NCBI GenBank assembly: GCA_002868945.1
Contig: PKTX01000079.1
Coordinates: 1 to 47,512 of the forward strand
Source: Desulfobulbaceae bacterium
Lineage (GTDB): Bacteria; Desulfobacterota; Desulfobulbia; Desulfobulbales; SURF-16
Direction of reading: 5' to 3'
Length of the DNA stretch: 47,512 nucleotides
The translations under genes and the position numbers were made by a program. The stretch's first letter is position 1. The number at the start of each line of letters is the position of its first letter. The notes beneath the pieces are model-generated. The model was not told where the DNA came from. It made no database searches and was given only the letters and a program-made list of their open reading frames with translations. This document shows, one piece after another, positions 34,941 to 43,789 of this stretch.

Positions 34941-35404
34941 AATAAACCTCGGCTCAAGTGAAATGCGCCGGTAATGGCAGCATTGGAAATATAGTGTGGG
35001 CTGGAAAGCGACAGTGAAGTCAAAAAATAGTTGGGATAATATAGCATTGGAATTTTGCCCGCCTGCTCCGGCCGGCGTGGCCAAAGGTGCGGCCTGCTTT
35101 GCAGGGCAAGGTGGTTGTTGTTAGTGTCAAACCTATCATCTTCAGGCAAAAAAAAGAACCCCTTGCTGACGGAGAACAAACGAGGTTTATACCTGTTTCA
35201 CCGGTCTCAGTCAATTTTTTTGTAAATTAGCTGGCTTTTTAACCGGAGCCTTCTTATATTTTGCAAAGCTGCACACCGCATAAAGCAACACATTCCAACG
35301 CCTTATTTTTATTAATAATATTATAGTTACTCCCTCCTGACCGGACCTGTCAACAGTTCCGGCCCGCGGGTGTTATTCTTGCCGGAGGTCACTCCCCACC
35401 CCCC
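34941..35404. other. intergenic control region between accC and corC
   Basis: About 460 bp. It contains the minus-strand promoter at 35186-35214 and the accC leader, with a small cctgc-aaa-gcagg hairpin near 35093. The right side is AT-rich (35300-35335) and may contain the corC promoter, but no convincing -35/-10 pair was seen. ggaggt lies 14 nt before the corC ATG. No gene. Confidence 0.6.
35186..35214 (-). promoter_or_regulatory. sigma-70-type promoter of the acc operon
   Basis: On the minus strand TTGACT (35214-35209), a 17-bp spacer, then TATAAA (35191-35186): one mismatch in each hexamer with ideal spacing. It points at accC. Confidence 0.75.
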
Positions 35405-36262
35405 ATGTCCAACAACGCATCTGCCACGCCCCCTTCGTTTTTCAAGAGAATATTATCCAGGCTGGGCCTGGGCGCCGTCTCCGACCCGGCCGAGGGCCTG
35501 AGCAACGAGCTGCAGGAACTTATCGAAGAGGGTGAAGAATATGGCCTGATCAGCACCCTTGAGGGGGAGATGCTCACCTCCATCTTCGAGTTCAGGGACA
35601 CCCAGGTCAAAGAGATCATGACCCCGGCCACGGAAATCATCTCCGCGCCGCTCAGCTCATCGCCCTGCGACATCATTAAACTGATCCGCAGGTACGGCTT
35701 CTCACGCATCCCCATCTACGACAACTCTCCGGACAAAATAGAGGGATTCATCCATGCCAAGGATCTGTTGAGTTGCGCGGACATGCCGCCGGTTGCCGAG
35801 ATCACCAGCCTGCTCAGCCCCATCAGCTTTGTCCATGAGAACGACAAGGTCATCACCCTGCTGCAGGACTTCCAGGCCAGCAATACCCACATGGCCATTG
35901 TTGCCGATGAATTCGGCGCCACCCGCGGCCTGGTTACCCTTGAAGACATTCTTGAGGAGATTGTCGGCGAGATTGCCGATGAATCGGACAAAAAGGCGAA
36001 CCTGTGGCGCGTCATTGATGACACCACGGTTGTCTGTGATGCCAAGGTAGACATTGAGGATGTTGAAAAGTTTTTCAACCTTGACTTTCCGGAAGGCCCA
36101 TACGAGTCAGTGGGCGGCTTTATCCTTGACCAGCACGGCCGTATTCCGGAACGGGGCACCAAGATCACCTATCACCCCCTCTCCCTCACGGTTCTCAAGG
36201 CGGACAACCGCCGGGTTGAGATCGTTAAAATCCACAAAGATCCGGACAACAGGGGTCTGTAA
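35405..36262 (+). CDS. CorC/HlyC-type CBS-domain protein
   Basis: 285 aa, soluble, lacking the CNNM membrane domain, as in E. coli CorC (YbeX). Two CBS motifs: VKEIMTPATEIISAP...GFSRIPIYDNSPDKIEGF, then NTHMAIVADEFGATRGLVTL, followed by a transporter-associated CorC_HlyC domain (VSVGGFILDQHGRIPERGTK region). Known role: Mg/Co efflux accessory, and genetically linked to rRNA maturation and lnt. It is immediately followed by lnt (stop and start adjacent), reproducing the ybeX-lnt order of many proteobacteria. Confidence 0.9.
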   Translation: MSNNASATPPSFFKRILSRLGLGAVSDPAEGLSNELQELIEEGEEYGLISTLEGEMLTSIFEFRDTQVKEIMTPATEIISAPLSSSPCDIIKLIRRYGFSRIPIYDNSPDKIEGFIHAKDLLSCADMPPVAEITSLLSPISFVHENDKVITLLQDFQASNTHMAIVADEFGATRGLVTLEDILEEIVGEIADESDKKANLWRVIDDTTVVCDAKVDIEDVEKFFNLDFPEGPYESVGGFILDQHGRIPERGTKITYHPLSLTVLKADNRRVEIVKIHKDPDNRGL

Positions 36263-37786
36263 ATGCCCCTGCCCCTCCTCCCCCTTCTGAGCGTGCTGCT
36301 GCTCTACCTGGCTTCGCCTGGTCCGGGTTTCGCGCCGCTGGCCTGGATCGCCCTGGTGCCGCTGCTCTTCTTCTGCCACAAGGCCACCGTCAAACAGGCC
36401 GCCCTCTGGGGCGTGGCGGCCGGCACCCTCTACCACCTCCTGCTCATCTATTGGGTGACCATCTCCATGGAGACCTATGGCGGCCTGTCGCCCCTGGTCT
36501 CCTGGCCGGCCCTGATCCTGCTGGCCCTCTATATGGCCCTCTACTTCGGCCTCTTCACCCTGCTGATCGGCTGGAGCAGGGGAAAAACAGCCTTCATCTG
36601 GTTGGCGCCGACCCTCTGGGTGGCCCTCGACTACTGCCGCGCCGTGTTTCTCACCGGTTTCCCCTGGATGGATCTGGGCTACAGCCAATACAATTACCCG
36701 CACCTCATCCAGACCGCCGACATGGCCGGTCATCACGCCGTCACCTTCATCCTGGTGCTGACAAACGCCCTGCTGGCCCAGTTTTTCATAAACAGGGAGT
36801 GGTTCAACCGCCACAAGGTGCAGCCGGCCCTGGCCCTGCTGCTCATCGGCGCCAGCCTGATCTATTCAACCGGCCGCTTGCAGCAGGTCAGACAGGAGCA
36901 GGCCGACAGACCGCAACTGCGCATTGCCGTGATTCAGGCCAACATCAATCAGGCCCTCAAATGGCAGCCGGATCAGAAAAAAAAGAATCTGGAGAGCCAC
37001 CTGAACCTGAGCCGTGAGGCCCTGGCCCGGCATGACACCGACCTGGTCATCTGGCCGGAGACGGCCCTGCCCTTTTACCCCAACCGTGACCCGCTCATGG
37101 CCTACGTCAAGGAGCAGATCGTCCGCTCCTTTGCCGTTCATCTCCTCACCGGTGCCCCCCATGCCCGGCCGCAACCGGCGACAAAAGAGCATGCCTACTA
37201 CAACAGCGCCTTCCTCCTCAAGCCGGAGGGCCCGGCCGACATCTACCTCAAGCAGCACCTGGTACCCTTTGGGGAATATATCCCGCTGCGCACCATCCTG
37301 CCCATCCCCGGCCCCATTGTCGAGAGCCTCGGCGATTTCTCGGCCGGCACCTCGGCCCGGCCGCTGGACATGGCCAGTGCCCGCCTCGGGGTGCTCATCT
37401 GCATTGAGGCGATCTACCCCGACCTGGCCCGCCGCACCGTGCAGGAAGGGGCCACCCTGCTCACCAACATCACCAATGATGCCTGGTTCGGCAGATCCAG
37501 CGCCCCCCGCCAGCACCTGGCCATGGCCATTTTCCGTACCATTGAAAACCGGCGCGGCATGGCCCGCGCCGCCAACACCGGCATCTCCGCCCTTATCCTG
37601 CCAAGCGGCGAGATCGTCGCCAGCAGCCCCCTCTTCCAAGCCGCCTTTTTGACCCATGGCCTGCCCCTTGTCGACGATCTCACCTTTTTCACCAGGGTCG
37701 GCTATCTCTTTCCCCGCCTTTGCCTGTTCCTCAGCCTCTGGGCCGGCCTTCTTGTCTGGAAAAAAGGACGGCGCCCGGTAAAATAA
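36263..37786 (+). CDS. lnt: apolipoprotein N-acyltransferase
   Basis: Transfers an acyl chain to the N-terminal cysteine of outer-membrane lipoproteins; inner membrane, 507 aa. The N-terminal half has 6-7 hydrophobic segments (LLPLLSVLLLYLASPGPGF onward). The C-terminal half is a nitrilase domain with the Glu-Lys-Cys triad in VIWPETALPF, IYLKQHLVPFGEY and VLICIEAIYPDL. A last membrane helix lies near 485-500. It starts directly after the corC stop with no spacer. Its presence implies a diderm envelope with triacylated lipoproteins. Confidence 0.95.
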   Translation: MPLPLLPLLSVLLLYLASPGPGFAPLAWIALVPLLFFCHKATVKQAALWGVAAGTLYHLLLIYWVTISMETYGGLSPLVSWPALILLALYMALYFGLFTLLIGWSRGKTAFIWLAPTLWVALDYCRAVFLTGFPWMDLGYSQYNYPHLIQTADMAGHHAVTFILVLTNALLAQFFINREWFNRHKVQPALALLLIGASLIYSTGRLQQVRQEQADRPQLRIAVIQANINQALKWQPDQKKKNLESHLNLSREALARHDTDLVIWPETALPFYPNRDPLMAYVKEQIVRSFAVHLLTGAPHARPQPATKEHAYYNSAFLLKPEGPADIYLKQHLVPFGEYIPLRTILPIPGPIVESLGDFSAGTSARPLDMASARLGVLICIEAIYPDLARRTVQEGATLLTNITNDAWFGRSSAPRQHLAMAIFRTIENRRGMARAANTGISALILPSGEIVASSPLFQAAFLTHGLPLVDDLTFFTRVGYLFPRLCLFLSLWAGLLVWKKGRRPVK

Positions 37787-37891
37787 TTGACGGCCCGGCC
37801 CGCTTTTGGGTATAAGTGCAGCCAATCAATGAATATGCCACGGTAAGCGGCAGAGCACCTCCGATGCCGTGCCAACAGGAAGAGCGTAAAG

Positions 37892-38999
37892 ATGTCAGTA
37901 GAGCTGCAACAAACACTCCAGAGTTACAAAGATCGCCTGCAAACCTTAAAGGTGCATCTTTGACTTAGCCGGCAAAAAAGAACAACTGGCCGAGCTTGAA
38001 CACCAGACCATGAATCCGGAGTTCTGGAACGACCAGGACAAGGCCCGCCAGACCCAGATCGCCATCGGCCGCCTGCAGGATCCCATAGAGGGCTGGCAAC
38101 GTTGTTATGATATGGCCGAGGAGGCCGAGGTTCTCCTGGAACTGGCCCGTGAGGAGCAGGACGACGACACGGAAGAGGAGGCGGACGAGACCCTGAGCGC
38201 CCTCAGTCGCCTGCTGGACAATTTCGAGCTGGAATGCATGTTCAGCGGCGAACACGACGCCAGCAATGCCATGCTCACCATCCATGCCGGCGCCGGCGGC
38301 ACCGAGGCCCAGGACTGGACCGATATGCTGCTGCGCATGTACCTGCGCTGGTGCGAGAAAAAGAACTTCAGCACGGACATCCTGGATCTGCAACCCGGTG
38401 ACGAGGCCGGAGTCAAGAGTGTCACCCTGATGATCAAGGGCAAGTATGTCTATGGCTACCTGCGCTCCGAGATGGGCATCCACCGCCTGGTGCGCATCTC
38501 CCCCTTTGACACCAGCGGCCGACGCCACACCTCCTTTGCCTCGGTCTTTGTCTTCCCGGAACTCGACGACGATATCGAAGTGGAGATCAACGACAAGGAT
38601 CTGCGCATCGATACCTACCGGGCCAGCGGCGCCGGCGGCCAGCATGTCAACAAGACAAGCTCGGCCATCCGCATCACCCATCTGCCCACCAATATCGTGG
38701 TCCAGTGCCAGAACGAGCGCTCCCAGCACCGCAACAAGGACATGGCCATGAAGATGCTCAAGACCCGTCTCTATGAACGGGAGAAAGAGCTGCAGCAGGA
38801 GGAGCATGACGAGATCAGCGGCGAGAAGAAGGAAATCGCCTGGGGCAGCCAGATCCGCTCCTATGTCATGCAACCGTATCGCATGGTCAAGGACCACCGC
38901 ACCCACCAGGAAAGCGGCAATGTCGACGCTGTCATGGACGGCGATATTGATCCCTTTATCAAGGCATACCTGCTATGGCAGGGCAACCAATCGACATAG
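37892..38999 (+). CDS. prfB: peptide chain release factor 2 with programmed +1 frameshift
   Basis: RF2, terminating at UGA and UAA. The frame starts at ATG 37892 (aggaag ribosome site) and meets an in-frame TGA at codon 24 (37961-37963) inside the classic slippery context CTTTGAC, preceded by an SD-like aaaggtg. After a +1 shift the frame runs on (DLAGKKEQLAELEHQ) and joins the frame containing ATG 38010. The RF2 recognition tripeptide SPF (RISPFDTSGRR) and catalytic GGQ (SGAGGQHVNKTSSAIR) are present. The frameshift makes RF2 autoregulate its own level. The next gene overlaps its 3' end by 25 nt. Confidence 0.96.
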
Positions 39000-40165
39000 A
39001 TCATAAATGCGCCAAATGCGGGGCCTGCGCCGCGGTCTGCCCTGTCTATCAAAGTACGGGCCGGGAATCACACACCGCCCGCGGCAAACTGCATCTCTTT
39101 GCCAACAACACCTCCTTTTCCTCCGCCTATTTCAACGATCTGCTGGCAAAATGCCTGCAGTGCGGTGCCTGCGACGATATCTGTCCGCGTCACCTGCAGC
39201 CCGCCGCCCTTATCCGCGCCTGGCGCCAACGCCAGCCCTTTGCCGAGGACCCACACGGCCTTATCAAGCTCTGCAGCCGCAAGGTCCTGGCCAGTCCCCG
39301 GCTGCAGGAAAGCGGAGCCTGGTCCTTGCGCCGTCTGGCGGCAGGCCTGCCGGCGACAAGCGGCCTGCGCAAACGTCTCGACCTCATCATTCCCGACCTG
39401 ATCGGCAGGAGCGAGCTGCCCATGGCCCGGCCGCCGGCGGACGCCGCCTCCCTGGCCTATTTCCCCGGCTGTCTGGCCGGCCATCTCTACAAAGAGATCC
39501 AGGCGGCCACCGCCCTGCTGGCCGGGCGCTGCGGCTACCGCCTGACGACGCCAAAGGAGCACACCTGTTGCGGCCTGGCCTGCCACGCCGGCGGCAGTTC
39601 GGCAGAGGCACGCAGGCTGGCTGAAAAGAACATCAAGGCCTTTGCCCAGAGCAGCGGCCCCATTCTCACCTCCTGCGCCTCCTGCACCAGTCATTTGATG
39701 GATTATCCCTCCCTCTTCAGCCATGAACCGGACATGCTCAGGCAGGCCCGCGCCTTTGCCGAACGCATCGTGGAATTCTCCACTTTTTTTGTGGAGCAAC
39801 AGGGCCTGCACGGCCTGCAACGGCAAGAAGCCGTCTTCTACCACCACCCCTGCCATCTGCGCTTCGGACCCTGCCGGGTGAGCAGCGCACCCGGCCGACT
39901 GCTCAGCCATATCAACGGCTGTGCCCCGCTCTCCCTGCCGCCGCATTGCTGCGGCCAAGGCGGCCTTTTCCACCTGACCAACCCTGAGATCTCCCGGGAT
40001 ATCTTCAACCGGGCCCTGCAGCCGCTGCTGGAACTTTCAGCCGAAACCGTGGTCACCACCTGTAGCGGCTGCCTCCTGCAGTGGCAGCAAGGCACGGCCC
40101 GGGCCCAAGGCCTGCCGATAGCGGAGCATCTCGCCGTTTTCCTTGCCAAAGCAAGCAGGGATTGA
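38975..40165 (+). CDS. CCG-domain Fe-S oxidoreductase subunit (GlcF/HdrD-like)
   Basis: 396 aa. Two [4Fe-4S] ferredoxin motifs: C12, C15, C18, C22 (CAKCGACAAVCP) and C60, C63, C66, C70 (CLQCGACDDICP). They are followed by two CCG cysteine-rich domains (HTCCGLACHAGGSS, with CASCTSHL before PPHCCGQGG), as in glycolate oxidase iron-sulfur subunit GlcF and heterodisulfide reductase HdrD/LutA. It passes electrons between a flavin dehydrogenase and an acceptor. The partner flavoprotein is not encoded next to it here, so the substrate is unknown. It overlaps prfB and is followed closely by the DsbA-like gene. Confidence 0.88.
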   Translation: MAGQPIDIDHKCAKCGACAAVCPVYQSTGRESHTARGKLHLFANNTSFSSAYFNDLLAKCLQCGACDDICPRHLQPAALIRAWRQRQPFAEDPHGLIKLCSRKVLASPRLQESGAWSLRRLAAGLPATSGLRKRLDLIIPDLIGRSELPMARPPADAASLAYFPGCLAGHLYKEIQAATALLAGRCGYRLTTPKEHTCCGLACHAGGSSAEARRLAEKNIKAFAQSSGPILTSCASCTSHLMDYPSLFSHEPDMLRQARAFAERIVEFSTFFVEQQGLHGLQRQEAVFYHHPCHLRFGPCRVSSAPGRLLSHINGCAPLSLPPHCCGQGGLFHLTNPEISRDIFNRALQPLLELSAETVVTTCSGCLLQWQQGTARAQGLPIAEHLAVFLAKASRD

Positions 40166-40202
40166 TATTGATATACTGTTTTTTATCCAGAAAGGAGATT
40201 CT

Positions 40203-41051
40203 ATGAAACCACGACAGCAATTCCTGATTATCCTCGCCCTTGTCTGCTTTTCCACTCCGGCCCTGGCAGCCGTTGACTGGTCGGTGAACGCCACCCTTGA
40301 GACCAAGACAGCCATCAAAGACGTGGCCACCTCCTTTGACGGCAAGAATGTCTTTGTCCTCACCGAGGCGGGCGAACTTGTCATGTATGATGAAGCAGGC
40401 GTACAGCAGGGCCGCATGCAGGTTGCCCCGGCCATGGACAAGCTGGTAATCAGCGGCTTCCAGAAGGCCGGTGTCCCTGAGCAGATCACCCTGGTAAACA
40501 CAAGTACCGGCCAGATCCAGAAGATATCCTTCAGCCTGGTGGCCCGGATCAACACCACGGGCAGCCCCTTTCTCGGCAGTGCCGAGGCGCCGGTGGAGGT
40601 GGTTATCTTCAGTGACTTCCAGTGTCCTTACTGTGCCCAGGCCGGCACCCTCCTCGAAGAGATCCTGGAACAGAATCCGGAGAGCGTCAAAATCATCTTC
40701 AAGCACTTTCCTCTGAGCTTTCACGAACAGGCCCAACCGGCCGCCCAGGCCGCTATTGCCGCCCATCAGCAGGGCAAATTCTGGCAATACCACGACCTGC
40801 TTTACGCCAACCACAAAAGCCTGACCGCCGCAAGCTACGAGGCCTTTGCCCAGGAGCTCGGCCTTGACATGACCGCCTTTAACCGTGATCGCCGAAGCCG
40901 CACCGTCCAGCAGCAACTGGTGAAGGACATCAACATCGGCAAGCAGATCGGCGTCACCGGCACGCCGGCTGTTTTTGTCAACGGCCACCGCGTCAAAAAA
41001 CGGACTGCCGAGGTTATTCAAGCCATGATTGATGCCGAACTGAAAAAATAG
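40203..41051 (+). CDS. periplasmic DsbA-like thiol oxidoreductase
   Basis: 282 aa from ATG 40203 with aaaggagattct before it. Sec signal at 1-22 (FLIILALVCFSTPALA). Residues about 25-115 form a beta-rich N-terminal domain (FDGKNVFVLTEAGELVMYD) unlike plain DsbA. Residues 120-282 are a thioredoxin-fold DSBA domain (Thioredoxin_4 type) with the active site QCPYC at about 139-143 and cis-Pro loop GVTGTPAVFVNG. It probably acts as a periplasmic disulfide oxidase or isomerase. The extra N-terminal domain may bind substrate. Confidence 0.88.
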   Translation: MKPRQQFLIILALVCFSTPALAAVDWSVNATLETKTAIKDVATSFDGKNVFVLTEAGELVMYDEAGVQQGRMQVAPAMDKLVISGFQKAGVPEQITLVNTSTGQIQKISFSLVARINTTGSPFLGSAEAPVEVVIFSDFQCPYCAQAGTLLEEILEQNPESVKIIFKHFPLSFHEQAQPAAQAAIAAHQQGKFWQYHDLLYANHKSLTAASYEAFAQELGLDMTAFNRDRRSRTVQQQLVKDINIGKQIGVTGTPAVFVNGHRVKKRTAEVIQAMIDAELKK

Positions 41052-41290
41052 GAACTCTACTTTCTCACGTTGGGCAATGTCGTGGCAATAAGGATGCAAG
41101 GTTCAAGGGGCAAGATGCAAGGGGGGAGTCGGGGCTCATGGCGGGGTTGTGGCGCCTGCCAGTCGGGAAGGCACGCCGGGGCACTGCAGCACCGCAAGCC
41201 TCTGGATTGCTGCGCTGCCCTCGCAATGACGACAACGCACCCTTCATCTTGCATCTTGAACCTTGAACCTTGAACCTTGAACCTTGCATC
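41052..41290. repeat. repeat-rich intergenic region before phoH
   Basis: It begins with gcaaggttcaaggggcaag and ends with a tandem ttgaacc array (about 41255-41285), so the flanks form an imperfect inverted repeat (aaggttcaag/cttgaacctt). Inside lies ggattgctgcgctgccctcg and caatgacgac, a motif widespread in bacterial intergenic repeats. No gene. Confidence 0.6.
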
Positions 41291-42325
41291 GTAAACCCCA
41301 CTCAACCGACGCTGCAACAAAGCAAAGAACGGCAACGAGGTATAAAAATAAAAAAAGAACTCTCCTTTCTCAACAATGACACGGCCCGCCTGCTCTACGG
41401 TGATCTCAACAGCAATCTGTATGAGCTGGAAAAAGGTATCGGTGTCAAGGCCAAGGCACGCGGCACCAACCTGACGGTGAGTGGCATCAGCCATGAGGTG
41501 GAGCTGGCCGTCCAGACCCTGGAACAGCTCTATATCCTCATTGAGGCCGGTTACCCCGTCTACCCCCAGGATGTGGCCTATGCCATCCATGTCCTGGCCA
41601 AGGCGCCGCGGGCCGACCTGAAGGAAATATTCCTCGACCAGGTCTATATCACCTCGCGCCAGCGGGTCATCTCGCCCAAGAGCCTGAACCAGAAGAGCTA
41701 TATCGAGGCAATCCGCCACCACGACATCTCCTTCGGCATCGGCCCGGCCGGCACCGGCAAGACCTACCTGGCCGTGGCCATGGCCGTGGCGGCCTTCAGC
41801 AACCAGCAGGTGAGCAGCATCATCCTCACCAGACCGGCGGTGGAGGCGGGCGAACGGCTCGGCTTTCTGCCCGGCGACATGGCGGAAAAGATCAACCCCT
41901 ACCTGCGTCCCCTGCTTGATGCCTTAAACGACATGCTAGGCCGCGAAAAGGCGGCGCAACTCATTGAGCAGGGCGATATCGAGATTGCGCCCCTGGCCTT
42001 TATGCGGGGCCGCACCCTCAACAACGCCTTTGTCATTTTGGACGAGGCCCAGAACACCACCTACGAACAGATGAAGATGTTCCTCACCCGACTGGGCTTC
42101 AACTCCAGGGCCGTGATCACCGGCGATGTCACCCAGGTGGATCTGCCCCATAATCAGCAATCAGGTCTGGTGACCGCCGCCCATATCCTCAAAAAGATCT
42201 CCGGTATCAGCTTCACCCGCTTCAGCCGCACCGATGTGGTGCGCCACCCCCTGGTCCAGCAGGTTATTGAGGCGTACGAGGATGCGGAGAAGAAAAAAAC
42301 AACCGGCGCCAAAGCCGCCTCCTAG
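41270..42325 (+). CDS. PhoH-family ATPase
   Basis: PhoH-like P-loop ATPase, 351 aa from the TTG at 41270; the true start is unclear. Walker [17 protein letters not shown] and Walker [12 protein letters not shown]. Other PhoH motifs: [18 protein letters not shown] and [16 protein letters not shown]. It lies 5 bp before ybeY, as in the conserved phoH-ybeY pair linked to ribosome and RNA metabolism. No ATG or GTG precedes the conserved part; the frame enters the ttgaacc repeat upstream, so translation may start at that TTG or at a non-canonical ATA after gaggt near 41346. Confidence 0.9.
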   Translation: MNLEPCIVNPTQPTLQQSKERQRGIKIKKELSFLNNDTARLLYGDLNSNLYELEKGIGVKAKARGTNLTVSGISHEVELAVQTLEQLYILIEAGYPVYPQDVAYAIHVLAKAPRADLKEIFLDQVYITSRQRVISPKSLNQKSYIEAIRHHDISFGIGPAGTGKTYLAVAMAVAAFSNQQVSSIILTRPAVEAGERLGFLPGDMAEKINPYLRPLLDALNDMLGREKAAQLIEQGDIEIAPLAFMRGRTLNNAFVILDEAQNTTYEQMKMFLTRLGFNSRAVITGDVTQVDLPHNQQSGLVTAAHILKKISGISFTRFSRTDVVRHPLVQQVIEAYEDAEKKKTTGAKAAS

Positions 42326-42330
42326 CCAGC

Positions 42331-43497
42331 ATGCCTGTTTTGCTCAGCAATAAATATCCCGGCCCCAGCCCCGTCTGTCCCAGTCACCTGAGACGCACGG
42401 CAGAGCAGCTCCTTGAGGCGGCCCGACGCAGCGACCACGAACTCTCCCTGCTGCTGGTGGATGACCGGGCCATGCAGGAGATCAACCGTCAGTGGCGCCA
42501 CAAGGACAAGCCCACCAATGTGCTCTCCTTCCCCCAGGCGGATGACGACTATATCAGCCCGCAGCCCTGCCTGGGCGATATTGTCATCTCTGTTGATACG
42601 GCCCGGCGCCAGGCACGGCAGAGGGGCATCTCGCTGCATCACCATCTGACCATTCTGCTGGTGCATGGCTTTGTCCACCTGCTGGGCTACGACCATGAAG
42701 GCTCGGCCCGACAGGCCGAGGAGATGACCGCCCTGGAAGATCACTATTTACACATACTTGCAACGAGGAGAACAAAGATGGTTAAACTTGCAATCAATGT
42801 CGATCATGTGGCCACCCTGCGCCAGGCCCGCGGCAACACCGAACCGGACCCGGTGACCGCCGCCGCCATTGCCGAACTGGCCGGTGCCGTCGGTATTGTC
42901 GTCCACCTCAGGGAGGACAGGCGACACATGCAGGATCGTGATGTGGAGATTCTACGCAAGACCGTGCAGACCAAGCTCAACCTGGAGATGGCGGCCGCCG
43001 AGGAGATCATCGCCATTGCCCTGGACCTGGGGCCGGACATGGTCACCCTGGTGCCGGAAAAACGGCAGGAATTGACCACGGAAGGCGGCCTTGATGTGGC
43101 GGCTCAGAAGGAAAAACTCCGTGATGTGATCGCCAGGATGACCGCCAAAAACATTCCGACGAGCCTCTTTATTGATCCGGACTCCAAGCAGATCCAGGCC
43201 GCCAGGGAGGTGGGCGCCACCTTTGTGGAGATCCACACCGGCCGCTATGCCGACGCCACCAGCGAGGCGGAGGAAGATCAAGAGTTCATGCTGATCGCCG
43301 CGGCCGCTGAAGAGGCGTACGAGGCGGGGCTGCGGGTCAATGCCGGCCATGGCCTCAACTACGTCAACAGCGCCAGGGTGGCGGCCCTGCCCTTCATTGA
43401 GGAGCTCTCTATCGGTCATGCCGTCATGGCCCGCGCCATTTTTGTCGGTCTGGATCAGGCGGTACGCGAAATGGTGGATATCTGCCGCTTTGCCTAG
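42331..43497 (+). CDS. ybeY-pdxJ: YbeY-PdxJ continuous reading frame
   Basis: 388 codons with no stop between two complete enzymes. Residues 1-149: endoribonuclease YbeY, with the Zn motif [13 protein letters not shown] (HxxxHxxxxxH at 112-122), [14 protein letters not shown] and [10 protein letters not shown]. Residues 150-388: pyridoxine 5'-phosphate synthase PdxJ. YbeY processes 16S rRNA; PdxJ makes vitamin B6. An internal ribosome site and ATG at 42778 could give separate PdxJ, so the full-length fusion, separate PdxJ, or both may be made. It follows phoH by 5 bp. Confidence 0.9.
   Translation: MPVLLSNKYPGPSPVCPSHLRRTAEQLLEAARRSDHELSLLLVDDRAMQEINRQWRHKDKPTNVLSFPQADDDYISPQPCLGDIVISVDTARRQARQRGISLHHHLTILLVHGFVHLLGYDHEGSARQAEEMTALEDHYLHILATRRTKMVKLAINVDHVATLRQARGNTEPDPVTAAAIAELAGAVGIVVHLREDRRHMQDRDVEILRKTVQTKLNLEMAAAEEIIAIALDLGPDMVTLVPEKRQELTTEGGLDVAAQKEKLRDVIARMTAKNIPTSLFIDPDSKQIQAAREVGATFVEIHTGRYADATSEAEEDQEFMLIAAAAEEAYEAGLRVNAGHGLNYVNSARVAALPFIEELSIGHAVMARAIFVGLDQAVREMVDICRFA
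42778..43497 (+). CDS. pdxJ: pyridoxine 5'-phosphate synthase (internal-start PdxJ module)
   Basis: The PdxJ module condenses 1-deoxy-xylulose 5-phosphate with aminoacetone 3-phosphate derivative to pyridoxine 5'-phosphate. Begins [19 protein letters not shown] with conserved [37 protein letters not shown] and [19 protein letters not shown]. 239 aa is the usual PdxJ length. The internal ATG is preceded by gaggag 9 nt upstream. It is in the same frame as the preceding YbeY, with no stop before it. Confidence 0.85.
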   Translation: MVKLAINVDHVATLRQARGNTEPDPVTAAAIAELAGAVGIVVHLREDRRHMQDRDVEILRKTVQTKLNLEMAAAEEIIAIALDLGPDMVTLVPEKRQELTTEGGLDVAAQKEKLRDVIARMTAKNIPTSLFIDPDSKQIQAAREVGATFVEIHTGRYADATSEAEEDQEFMLIAAAAEEAYEAGLRVNAGHGLNYVNSARVAALPFIEELSIGHAVMARAIFVGLDQAVREMVDICRFA

Positions 43498-43789
43498 TCG
43501 AAATTTCGTCTTTTTTGCACTGCTTTTCGTTTCTGATTGGCTGGGAGCCTCAGCTCTCATTCCTGGAATGAAGCTGTAGGAGTCCGGCCCTCCCAAGGGT
43601 GCAGCGATAATTGTGATTCAGCAGGCAGCTCAACGCTCCCAGGGCGAGCTCATACAGATCACCACTTTCTGCCTGACAATCAGATAGCGGCTGAAACATC
43701 CTTTGGTTGAGCGCTGGAGTGACTGCGAGAAGAGAGGTGTAAGGCGGCAGGATAAGGAAAGAACCCCTTGGCCGGCCGCTGCTCCGGGA
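43498..43789. other. intergenic region between pdxJ and FapA gene
   Basis: About 290 bp between convergent genes. A stem-loop cagct..cattc-ctg-gaatg..agctg lies at 43551-43576 without a following T-run. The rest shows no gene or repeat family member. Confidence 0.5.
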
